From contig NZ_JAQOSO010000102.1 in NCBI RefSeq assembly GCF_030068505.1, positions 63,336-127,335 of the forward strand: a stretch of DNA of 64,000 nt. Reading direction: 5' to 3'. Both the position numbers and the translations under genes were made by a program. Shown here one piece after another: positions 42,001 to 52,000 of this stretch. The notes under the pieces are model-generated. The model ran no database searches. It was not told where the DNA came from and worked only from the letters and a program-made list of their open reading frames with translations. How positions within the stretch are numbered: the first letter of the stretch is position 1; every line of letters begins with the position of its first letter. The stretch is from Roseofilum capinflatum BLCC-M114 (lineage in GTDB: Bacteria > Cyanobacteriota > Cyanobacteriia > Cyanobacteriales > Desertifilaceae).

Positions 42001-42786
42001 AATGGAGACTTGTTTACCGTGGGTGTTGGCGATCGCCGACAATAATCCCGATTCCGTATACTCAAAGCGATAGACCACCTGACGAGTTAGGGTATTCACG
42101 GTTTGCAGGTGAGTCCCTTTTTCATCAAACAGATACAATAACCCCCCACTCTCGCTAGGGATGGCAAACCCGTTATCAGGTACGTTGAGATCCCCCCAAC
42201 CCCCCTTTTTAAGGGGGGCATTAGCGAGAGTCCCCCTTTCCAAGGGGGATTTAGGGGGATCGATACTGTACTGTATAGCAGAGGAAATGGCTGTAACATC
42301 AGTGCGGCGCTCTCCATTACCCAAATAGAGTACCTTACCGACGCGATCGTAATAGTGATGAACATTAAATGTCCATCCACCTAACCCCACTGTTTTGGCC
42401 TCCCAAACGCCTAAAGTTGTCGTATTTTCTTGCACGTGAGGCAACTTCGGCGCTTTGAAAATATGACTCGTGCGTACCGTCGCCGGATGCTTTCCAGTCC
42501 GTTTATTCCCCTCAGCATCGCAGCCATTCCAAGTAAACTGATGGCGCTGGGAAGGTTCAGGTTTGAAGAACTGACGAGAAGTGTCTCCCAAGAACTCAAT
42601 TTCTAGTAAAATCCGCTTCAAATCTTCCGGTATAGCGTTCCCCGTCAAGGGAATATCGAGAGTATACGCGGCTTGGCGACCAAGAGCGCGATCGCTGCTG
42701 TAATGCAGGCTCAAGTTTGTACCGATGATTGCGATCGCTGCACCGAGAATTTGAGTTTGGATTTCAACAGAAGAAACAGGAATCAT
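39061..42786 (-). CDS. RHS/YD-repeat protein with polymorphic C-terminal tip
   Basis: 1,241 aa. Near the N-terminus NLSLHYSSDRALGR and YTLDIPLTG resemble the domain that opens many large RHS proteins, but the usual upstream part and any signal peptide are missing. Over 15 YD repeats follow (YDADGQLIIVHRDGE; YEFDADGFLIQRG). The RHS core ends with ENLYRYSINDPINSLDPSGLDP (about residues 1102-1123), after which comes a unique 118-aa tip, Lys/Pro-rich with a hydrophobic stretch (SRLAIGVILADDVVGVW). In polymorphic toxins the tip is the effector; this one is not recognised. GAGG lies 5 bp before the ATG. Two palindromic repeats are inserted in frame (residues about 176-200 and 620-646). Confidence 0.9.
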   Translation of the reverse strand: MIPVSSVEIQTQILGAAIAIIGTNLSLHYSSDRALGRQAAYTLDIPLTGNAIPEDLKRILLEIEFLGDTSRQFFKPEPSQRHQFTWNGCDAEGNKRTGKHPATVRTSHIFKAPKLPHVQENTTTLGVWEAKTVGLGGWTFNVHHYYDRVGKVLYLGNGERRTDVTAISSAIQYSIDPPKSPLERGTLANAPLKKGGWGDLNVPDNGFAIPSESGGLLYLFDEKGTHLQTVNTLTRQVVYRFEYTESGLLSAIANTHGKQVSIKRDEQGNPVEIVSEYGDSTALCLNSDGYLNAIANPAGAVSQFDYTPLGLLTQFSDPNGNLYQFEYDDLGLLRSYNEPDGSFFILERTLTDQGFKVSRITTTGRESTYLTESLIGGGERQINQGCGGTGAIVAITDKNGNETITYPDGTILIEEKQTDPRFGDLAPLSKQTTFKTPSGRVATVSSSRTVELSNPDDPLSIQTLTDTVEFNGRISTTTYDAVNRKIYYKSAAGRQSVLTLDEQGRTIQSEIPGLEPVRFSYGDRGQLLSVQQGDQTLLSYQYDHKGRLSSLCNAEGNTVRYVYDEAGRIVESILPSGKTNRFGYDANGNLTEIIVPSGAVHRLQYNAVNAEDGYVPPAVSIPSNLPLTRGSYTENSPLSKGGQGGSHSHNEAKNDRLNSENQGGAYANTYDSEQQLTSSRLPSDRTITSQYSDRGYLEQASYPEATIDVIYEQDSERVAKLVRRPTDNRPAQELSFSYDDGLVKEMTWRGVANGCYRYRYDEEFHLVGMQLDDQPEILMERDADGLLMRQGRLQIHRDEATGAPTRMTDGRMVIDVDYDTLGRVVSRTHQVNGRVIYQLQLKYDVLSRIIEKQETVVGKTQTHHYTYDADGQLIIVHRDGELVENYVYDANGNRTEWQLGTEQHTASYDAQDRLIELDGTPYEFDADGFLIQRGNMTLNYSTTGELLEVSWPDKPAIQYAYDSMNRRVARTDEKGTEQYLYGNLDHPFQVTAVRDRSGEISVYEYDEFGSMFAIERSGSLYYVATDQLGTPRVVSDINGEALKILEYKSFGHQLGDSNLAFDLPINFAGGLREVDTDFVRFGFRDYDSIASKWTAKDPIGFAAREENLYRYSINDPINSLDPSGLDPINPLGGPNPGNYKNYNPRNQHKKCGDKKVNPIEKIKPPRPAQDQLDRQKPPFARHKSVMDKINQFLKIWGKKGWPPIRKWGSRLAIGVILADDVVGVWEDEWLIPILYPYASED
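40850..40926. repeat. Palindromic repeat inserted in frame in the RHS gene (copy 1)
   Basis: Begins GATCCCCCCTGACCCCCC and ends with GGGGATC, with internal CCCCTTGTTAAGGGG. It encodes an SNLPLTRGSYTENSPLSKGG-like segment that breaks the YD-repeat pattern without a stop. Confidence 0.85.
42189..42261. repeat. Palindromic repeat inserted in frame in the RHS gene (copy 2)
   Basis: GATCCCCCCAACCCCCC at one end, GGGGGATTTAGGGGGATC at the other. It encodes PPKSPLERGTLANAPLKKGG. Same family as copy 1 and as the array at 42829-43077. Confidence 0.85.
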
Positions 42787-42828
42787 AATAACCTCGTAAT
42801 GGTGTGAATGGTGTACTTTTGTCTTGTT

Positions 42829-43077
42829 CCCCCCTTCTTAAGAGGAGGGGATCTTGCCTTTTCCGGTAGGAGGAGATCTCCCTAAATTCCCCTTAGAAAG
42901 GGGGACTTTTCTGGTTCTAATTCCCCCCTGATTCAGAGGGCTTTTCTTGTTCCCCCCTTATCAAGGGGGGCTAGGGGGGATCTTGCCCTTTCCCGGTAGG
43001 AGGAGATCCCCCTAAATCCCCCTTAGAAAGGGGGACTTTTTTATTCCCCCCTTTCTAAGGGGGGGCAAGGGGGGATC
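42829..43077. repeat. Array of palindromic G/C-run repeats between giant and RHS genes
   Basis: Two direct units (about 42829-42921 and 42948-43040) share GGTAGGAGGAGATC, CCCTAAAT and CCCCTTAGAAAGGGGGACTT, with further CCCCCTT/AAGGGGGG arms. The array fills the 290-bp gap and may weaken or tune read-through from the giant gene to the RHS gene. Confidence 0.8.
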
Positions 43078-46000
43078 TAATTACTGCAAGCACTCTTAGA
43101 TCCGAGATCGAAACTTCCCAGGAACTTCGGCAGTTCCCAAGTGCCATCAATGGCCGCCTTAATATCATCCCCCCAAATATTCAAAACACTGTTAATCGAT
43201 GAAAGCCAAGAAGTCATACCTCCCTCCTCAATTGCACTACCAATGGCAAACGCCGTATTGCCAGCTTTGCCCAAATATTCAAACGCTTCCGCCGCCACAT
43301 CATTGAAGACTCCAGCGAAATTTTGTCCCAAGCTGACAGCCGCATTAAACAAGCTTTGAATACCACCCAACAATTCGCCACTTTCAATGGATTTAATGCC
43401 GCCATAAATCGCTTGGGGAATCGTTTTTAAGCTGTTGAATACTTGCACCAACATCTTCTCAGCCATGGTTGTCGCCGCACCGATCGCTCCTTGCAAGCCA
43501 CCGACAACCCCACTGGCGACGCTACCGAGAATTTGCAGGAAGCCCATGATACTGTCACCGGACTGAATGGAGCGGAATCCGTTAAACGCGCCATTAGCTA
43601 CGCTTTGCAGAACTTGCAACGTCTGTACGGTTTGTTGACTGATGCTGGTGAACACCGTCCCCGCACCTGCCGTGAGCGCATTCACCCCAGCCATCACCGC
43701 GCTGAAAATTGCCCCAGCCCAGTCACCGTTAACCGCCGCCCAAATCGCGTTAATTCCGGCGCTGGCAGCCGTGAGCGCGATGCCCAAGGGGGCGAGGGGG
43801 GTAAAGCTGAGAATCGTGCCCAGTAGCCCGACAATGCCGGAAACCATGCCCAAGAGTTCGCCCCAGAAGGCTTTCTTGCGGGCTTTGCGTTGGGCAATGC
43901 GCTGGTCAATAATTTGCTGGAGGGCATCTTTGGCGTTGCGTGCCATCTCTTCTGACATGGCTACCGCTTGCTCGGCATAGGCAACTTTGGTGAGGGCTTC
44001 GGTGTACAGGGGATTGATGATTTCCCGTTCCCCTTGGAGTTTTTGCGATCGCTCCAGTTCCTCCAAGAGTTGCTGACTCGCCCCCTGCAAGTCCGTTTGT
44101 GCCCTTTGCAACAAGATCCGGTCTTGTAAGTCCTGTTGCTCTAGTTTGGCAATTTCCGCTTGATGAAGATCCGCCTGATCGACGAGGACTTTCATCGCCT
44201 CCAGCAGCGTTGGCTGAATGGCTTCAGCTTCTTCAGCCTTCAGAGCTACGTCAATCTCCGCTTGCACCTCGGTTAACAGAATGTCGATGTCTGGAGGCAG
44301 AGTAGCGGTTTGCCCTTGCAGTGCCGCAAGAGTCGCTTGCAGTTGCGTCAGTTGTTGCAACTGTGCCGGGTTATGGGGGCGCTTGAGTTCCGGTTCGCCC
44401 AGATCGAGACGCGCTTGGTTGAGTGCCTGGTGCAAGTCGAGATCCGCTTGTTTTTGTTTCAGTTGTTCGATCTGATACTGGACTTCGAGACGCTGGCGCT
44501 CTAGTTCCAGGCGATCACGCTCCTGCCGATCTGCAACCGCCGTATCGATCTGCTGCTGACGCTGCTCGGCAAACTGTTGCTCTAACTGGGCTTGAGCCAG
44601 ATTAAGCTGCTCTAAGCGCACCAACTGGATAAACGTATCTTCCGTTTGTTGGCGCAAGCGATCCAGCTCTTCTACTCGCGCTTCGGCGATCGCCAATTCC
44701 TGTTGGTGTAAGGCAATACTCTGATTCGACTGGAGAATGGCATCATTCAACCGGGCTAACTCCGCAGCAGCCGCATTTTGCTGGTTTTCCAGAGTCGCTA
44801 ACTGGCTTTGAGCCGCATCTTTTGCTGCCTTAAAGTGGTTTGCCTGGTTGCGGGCTTGTGCCTCCAAACCCTGATAGTAGAGCATTTCCTGCTGATACTG
44901 CCGTGCCAAAACCACATCATTATCGGTTCCTGCCGATCCGTATTTACTGCCGCGATCGCTCGCCAAATCCGAATAGTCACGGAAGTAAATTTCCGCAGCC
45001 GTCGCCAAATTATGATACTGAGCCACATCCAGCAAATGCTTCGCTTCCTGACTTCCGGCAGCCGTTGCCTCTTGCAGTCGGGTGATAATCTGGAACTCCA
45101 GATCGTTGACGCGCTGCTGTTGCTGGGCAGCCTGCAAGGTATAGTTAGCATTGGCTTCCGTCGCTTGCAAGAGCTGGGATAACTGTGCCTGTGCCTCCCG
45201 CGCCGCTTGCAGATGAGTATCATTGTATGCCAGCAAATCCTGTTGTAACTCTTGCAACGGAGTCGTTAACACCTTGCTATTGGCTTCCGCTTGCTCGGCT
45301 AACTCCTGAGCTTCCGCCAGAGCCGCCCGTGCATCGAGTAGCTGTTGTTGCAAGGTATCCGTATCTGCATCCGGACTCTTGAGGTAGGCATTGAGCAGGT
45401 TGCGCTCGGCGGAAATCACCTCATGCTGGGCAGTCACCAGGGTGCGTTTCTGCGTCAGCGCCGTCTGTTGGGCGGTGAGAACAGCCGCTTTATTTGAGAC
45501 TTGAGTGAGAGACGATCGCAGATCGGCAAGTTTTGCGGATAACTCGGTAAGTTCCGTTCCGGTGGCTGCCAGTATGCGGTTTTCCAGTGCATCCTGTTGG
45601 TTTTCTAGCTGCTGTTTGAGCGCCAATACCTGGGTTAACTCCGTACCTAGAGCAAGGCTTTCGCGATCGATCCAGGCTTCGATGTTCGAGAGGCGATCGC
45701 TCGCTTGCAGTGCCTGTTGTTCCCATTCTCCCTGAGTTTCCAGCACCTCAGCCACGGCTTGTCGGTAGTCTTGTGCCGCCGGATCGTACTCATCCCATGC
45801 TTGCTCTACCGTCAACCGAGCCACATCCGTACTGCGCTCCGCATCCTGTAACTGTTGTTGCAAAATGGGCAGCAGAGAATTCAGCAGATCCGCCTGTGCT
45901 TGCGTATCGGCAATATTTTCCCGTCCCGCTTGCAACTCAGCAATAAAATTCTCCGTTCCCGTCACCGCAAACTCCGCATCTTTAGCCGCAGCATGAGCTT

Positions 46001-49000
46001 CTGTCCACGCTTGCGCTAAGGGTTCTAAGCGCTGGATTTCTTGATGCCATCTCTGCGCTTCGGTTAAGTCACTTAAGGCTTTTTGCCGCAAAGCTTTGCC
46101 CGTATTTTCATGATTTTCCCAGGCGATCCAGTGGTAGTCAATGTGGGTGATAGTTTCCCAACCACATTTCTTTTTACCCCAAAAATTCCTGCGACAAACC
46201 CAGCGATCTTCATACCAATAGGGGCCATTTTTCCGACTCAAATCCCATTGAATTTTCGCTTGCTCTTCATTCCAATTGGCTTGTTGCAGAGCCACATGCC
46301 CAGAATTTGAATACTGAGAGTAATTTGCCTTCGCTTGTGCCAACAGATTTTGATAATTCTGGGAACCGGCAGTCGTCGCATTGAGCAACTCTTGCAATTT
46401 CTGCTTGGAGTCAATGCCATACTCAGCCACAATGGGCGCAATCTTGTTCCAAAATTGTTCATCTTGTGCTAACTGTGCCTGCAAGCGCTCAAGATCTTGA
46501 GCCATTTGTGTGGTAGTTCGCTCCAGTTCTCCTTCCCGTTGTACGCCAACCGATAAAATGGATAGCGCTTCCTGCAACTCGGTTTCACTGCGATAGTATT
46601 CGCCATGGGGATTGGCAAACTCAGTGGTAATTTTATCCACCAAGTTGTCTGCTTTTTGGGATAGCCTGCGCTGCTCTTTAACTAAATCTTTAGTGAACTG
46701 AGCCGCTTCCTTAAAATGGCTTGTCCAATGGGTTAGCGCTTTCTGTAAGTCTTGCTCTACCGTATCTGCAAGCTGCTGATAGGCATCAACAGTATCTTCT
46801 TGAATCGCTTTATCGGCTGCATCTTCAGAAGCCAAAAGTGCTTCTAAAGCTTCGACTCTCGTCTCGTAAGTGTCCAACTTTTGGGCAATATCGAGTTGCT
46901 GCTTCAAGTCAATGGGAATCAGTGCTTGCTTGGCATTTTCCAGTTGCTCTTCTAAGCTATTCGCTGCTTCATCCAAACCTAAGTTCAGTCCTTCAGCCAC
47001 TAATGCTTGTTCCTGCTGGCGCAACTGGGCAATGTAAGCTTCAACTTGGGGTTGAATTTCGGTGGCAAAATAGTCTTTATTTTCCGGGGTGAGCAAGATT
47101 CCTACTTGTAGCAAGCGCTCGTAAGCTGAAACTTGGGCGGATGCCATTTGCACAAATTCAGATAAGGCAGAATCTGTGCTATTGCTGGCTTCTGTTAACG
47201 CCGTTTGTTGCTCAACTTCTTGTTCGACTAATGGATCGACGATCGCCGCTAAAGGCACAATATCAGCATCCAAATCTGCCAATTCAGTTTGTAATCCTTG
47301 AATTTGACTCTCAATGGGTGCAGATTGTGCCAAAAGTTGGTCTCTCTGCGCCGCTTGTTGTGCCTGAAGTTGTTGCAATTCGGTAATCCGTTGCCGCGCT
47401 TCATTCATCTGGGAAAATACCCGGTTGCGCTCTCCAGCTAAGAAGGAGGCATGTTGCAATGATTGCTGATGAGAAGTGGCTTCAGCGCCATTATACTGAT
47501 ATTGTTGGGTGCGATCGTTCCAATACCAGAGTTTATCCTGATATCCCCCCGCTAAATCGTTGTAAAATCCTTCTCCATCGGCTAAGGCTAGATCCCGTGC
47601 GGTTAAGCTTTCTAGCAATAATTCTTGAGTGCGGATTTGGACAGTGGTAAACTCTAAGTCTTGGTGTGCTTTGAGTTGCTCGGCTTCGAGTTGCTGTTTC
47701 TGTAAAAGCACCTCATCTAATTCAGCTTGTTTTAGTTGCTGTTCATCTCGTAACTGAGTCAATACTTCTCGCTCATCTAAATTAGAGGTTTGGGTGGTTT
47801 CTAAAGCACTTGCAGCTAAATTTTGTGCAGCCATTGCCACTTGCCAGTTATCCCAAGCTTGCTCATAATTATCCTGCAAATCTTGGGGGCGATTAATCAG
47901 CGTATTGACTTCCCCAGAACCGGAAATAGAGGATTCAAGACTGGTTTGATAAACTGATGCCAAAAGTTGCTCTTGTTCCAGTTCCTCTAGATAACGATTG
48001 ACTTCCTCTAACTGAGCTTGTAAGTCTTCCGAGTTATTCTGGACTAACTCTTGCTGAATATCCGTCTTCAACTGCTCTAAACGCAATTGTTCATCCTGCA
48101 AATCTTGCAAGCGATTTTCCACAATCAGCTTTTGGGTTTCAGCCGGTAAAAAGGCGCGGTTAATCGCGAGATACTCTTCCCACTGACTTTGGACAGTTGC
48201 CCAGTTATCCTGCAACGTTTCTAATTCGTCTTGCAAGTCTTTGACACGCTGCTCGGTTTGACTAGCGAGGTTTTCGGCTTCAGCTTGTTTAGTCTCAAAC
48301 TTGGCTAATTCTGCCTCCGCTTGCTGTAATTTCAGTTCAACAAAGGCGATATCTTTCTCGGAGTCTGCCTGAGTCAATTCCCATAAATCTTGCTCGGCTT
48401 TCAATTGCATTTCACGAGCTTCGACTTCCCTCGCCATGGCATCTGCTGCCACGTTGGGTAAACCACCCCAATAGGAGGAGGATTGATGATTAGTTGAGGC
48501 TTGGCTGACCAATTTTTCAAACAAATCTCGCTGGCGAATATGATCTTCTCGCGATGCACCACTGATTAATCCTGTCAACCCAGTGGTGTTCTTAAATTGC
48601 TGCAACTCGTCATGATGCCAGTCGGCACTCATTTGGCTCTTTTGCCGGACTTGTTCGCTGAGATTAGCAATGGTTTGATAGCCTGCTTTTACCTGCTCTT
48701 CTGTACTATTAGGATCGGTTAACCGGGCGGCTTGGGCATCTAAGGCGGCTGCCAGTTGATCGACAATTGCGCGAGTTTGTTGGGCTAAATGAGCAGGATA
48801 GAGATATTTATCCTTGAGAATGGTTTCGGCATTAGCAAAACTTTGATATTGCTGAATGGCTTGGGATAATTCACCCGATTTTTGCCGATAAAAGATGGCT
48901 GCACCTTGCAATTGTTGGGCAGAAATAGGGGCTTGACTGTTGCCAACTTCAGCCTTGTAGTCGCCTTGTGCTTCCTGCAACACTTGAGTGGCTTGCTGAA

Positions 49001-52000
49001 TGCGATCGCCAAATTCCTGCTCTTTTACCCCATACTCGTCCTCCAGGGCAGTTTTCTGCTGCTTTAACGTCTCAATTTCCTGGGTTAACCGCTCAATATT
49101 GGCGGTAAACTCATCCACTTGCCCTTGCTCGATCGCCTGATGTTGCAGCGCTAACTCCAGTGCTGTCGCCACCTGCTGCGCCTGAGCGCCCTTGGTGGCG
49201 GCTTCCGTGGTAATCTGCTGGTACTCCGTCAGCGCCGTTTGGGTGTTCTGTTTCACCTGCTTTTCGAGCTTCGAGAGCTTGGTATTGCTCGTCTGTTGCG
49301 CTTCCAGAGTTTGTTTTTGCTGCAAGAGTTGGGCGATCGCCGCTTGAGTTTCCGGAGACGCTAACCGCAGTGCCGCTTTTACCCTATCTTCACCGGCAAA
49401 CTTCGTAATCTCCAGCTTACCCTTACTCCGCAACGTCGTTGCTTGCAACGTCGCTGCCATCCGCACTGCTTCCTCCACATTCAGCAACCCCGCACCCGTT
49501 TGTGCATCCCAACCCGGAGCCTGCAAATCTACCGCCGTTTGCACCAAAACCTGCTTGATTTGTTGATAGTTCAACTCCGGATTAATTGCCCAAGCCAAAG
49601 ATGCCGCACCCGACGCATAAGCGGCTGATTTTGAGGTTCCCACAAAGGCATTATGATCCCCTTCAAACTCTCCACCGGGAGCCACCAAGGTTAAACCTTC
49701 TCCACTGGCAGAATAGTCCGTTGGATTCCCCCAAACATCAATCGCACCCACCGTAATAATATTATCAAACTGTTGAGCAGCACGCCCCAAAGCCGACATT
49801 TCGCCGCCCGTATTTCCAGCAGAAGCAACCAACAAAACATTATTTTCCAAGGCATATTGAATCGCAATTTGCTCATCCGGAGTCAGTTCATAACGAGTCG
49901 TTACCCGTCCCTCATCATCAATTTGGGTTAAATCGAAACTCAGGTTAACAATGCCACGATTTTCGCCAGACTCTTGCACTTGATCCACAAATTTAATTAA
50001 CCGAGCAACCCAATTATTGGCATTCATGCGCTTAACTTCAGCCAAAGGATTTACCGAAGTTAAAGCGTCAACTGTTTCATCTCCATGAAATCCATGATCG
50101 ATCACTGCCACGGGTGTAGGAGGCGCATTTCTTAACCGAGTGGCTAAGGTTTCCGGTTGAGGAATTTCAATCGTATTATCCGCACCTCGACTCCGCTCGG
50201 TAACCACATCATAATCGGGTAATTCCGTTTCGCTAACTTCCGCCGTCAGCAAGTCAGAATAACCCTCGCTGTTGTCAATCAAATCCTGAGTTAAGCCTTG
50301 TTCTTGCCGCAAGCGCTCTCGCTCAATTTCCAGAGCTTCTCCTACGGTTTCCTCCGTTAACAGATCCTCAGTCTCTTCCGTAGCACTATCCCACCAGTTG
50401 ATAAATTTATCCGCAACTTCAACCTCTACGGTTTCAATCAAATGTTCCCGCAATTGCTCTGAGGTAATCTGTGGAGGATTAACCGGCTCTTCAGTTTCCG
50501 GATCAATTTCCGTTTGGGCTTCAATTTCTGCGGTTAATTCTGCCACACTGTCCAAAATTTTCTGGGATGTTTCTACATCTTCTTCGAGGAACTCGGCTAA
50601 AGCTTCTGCTTGGCTTTCTTCCGGTTCTTCTTCTGAGATATATTCCGAGTCTACCGGTAATTCATTCTCTGGATTATCAACCGATTCCGTTTCAGTTTCT
50701 CCAGGAGATTCATCAGTGAGAGTATCGCCAGATTCCGCTTCAGCTTCTACCGGTAAAATCTCCCCTTCTGGAGTGAGAGTAACCAGGGTAGCTTCTTCTG
50801 GGTTTGCTAATTCTGCTGCCAGGCGATCGCCATTGATTTGATACAGGTCTAAATTCGGGTTGCCACTATCGCTTAAAGCATCAGCTAACGTCTCAATGGC
50901 AGGAGTTTCCGGATTATCTAGATTCAAATCTAAGGCTAAATCCTCACCAAACATAAACTGTTGCATGGTGGCAACATTCGCCGGAGTAATGCCAATTTGA
51001 GGCAGGAAGTGCGGCTCGGCAAAAATATCGCTTAACCCCGGATGACTATTGACAATACCAGAAAGTTGAACTACGGCTCGCTCCCCTGCCGGACTACTTA
51101 ATCCCACGGTAATATCCTGGGGATTTAAGTTCATGGCGCTTTGGAGTTGACCTAAAGTGGTGTTGAGTGAATTAATCTCTTCTGGAGTTAAGGTACTGGT
51201 AACCACTTTCATGGAATGAATCGCTGAATTACCCAACTCATCTGTGGCGCGAATAGCAACATTATGAATTCCGGTTTTTTCTCCTTGATTGACCTGGAGA
51301 GTTTGGTTATTTACAGTGACCGAAACAGTATCGCTATTGCCCTCAACTACCGTATAGGTTAAGTTGGTGCTATCGGCATCTTGAAAAACTTGCGAAAGAT
51401 TAACGGTTTGTGCTGGATGTCCTGACGTTAAAACAATATCGGCAATGGGAGCAAAAACTTCAGGAGATTGGGGTTGTTCCAAGGCATAGTTAACAATCTT
51501 TTGTCCCAGTTCTGACTCTCGCCAATCATTCTCTGGATCGATTAATTCATCCATCTGAATGACTTCGGCGGTTGCGCCCCGAATCTGGAAGATAATATCA
51601 TTGTAATCTTCGTCCGATTTGCCTTTATCTAGCCGGATATCTTCCATCACAAACGTTTTGCCTTCTCCGGTAACATCGGCAATTTGTCCCACATGAAATC
51701 CGTCATCAGGATTCGCGGTTGCCATGGAGAATAGGGGACGCGCCGATCCTTCAATATCGGGACGTTCAAAGACATGCTTAACCGAGGAGTTGGGAACTAG
51801 CATAACGCCAAAGCGATCGCCAGCATTCATCTGTAGAGTTTTCACGCCCAAATATTGCCCGTCACTGTGGTCAGATCGCTCTCCTAAACGGCCTTCAAAC
51901 TTAGCCCCTTCAATCTTATCGACAATGACAATATGACCTTCAGTGGAATTGGACAAACTGCGACGCGCGGCTTCTTCAATAAATTCCTTCGAGTCCAGGT

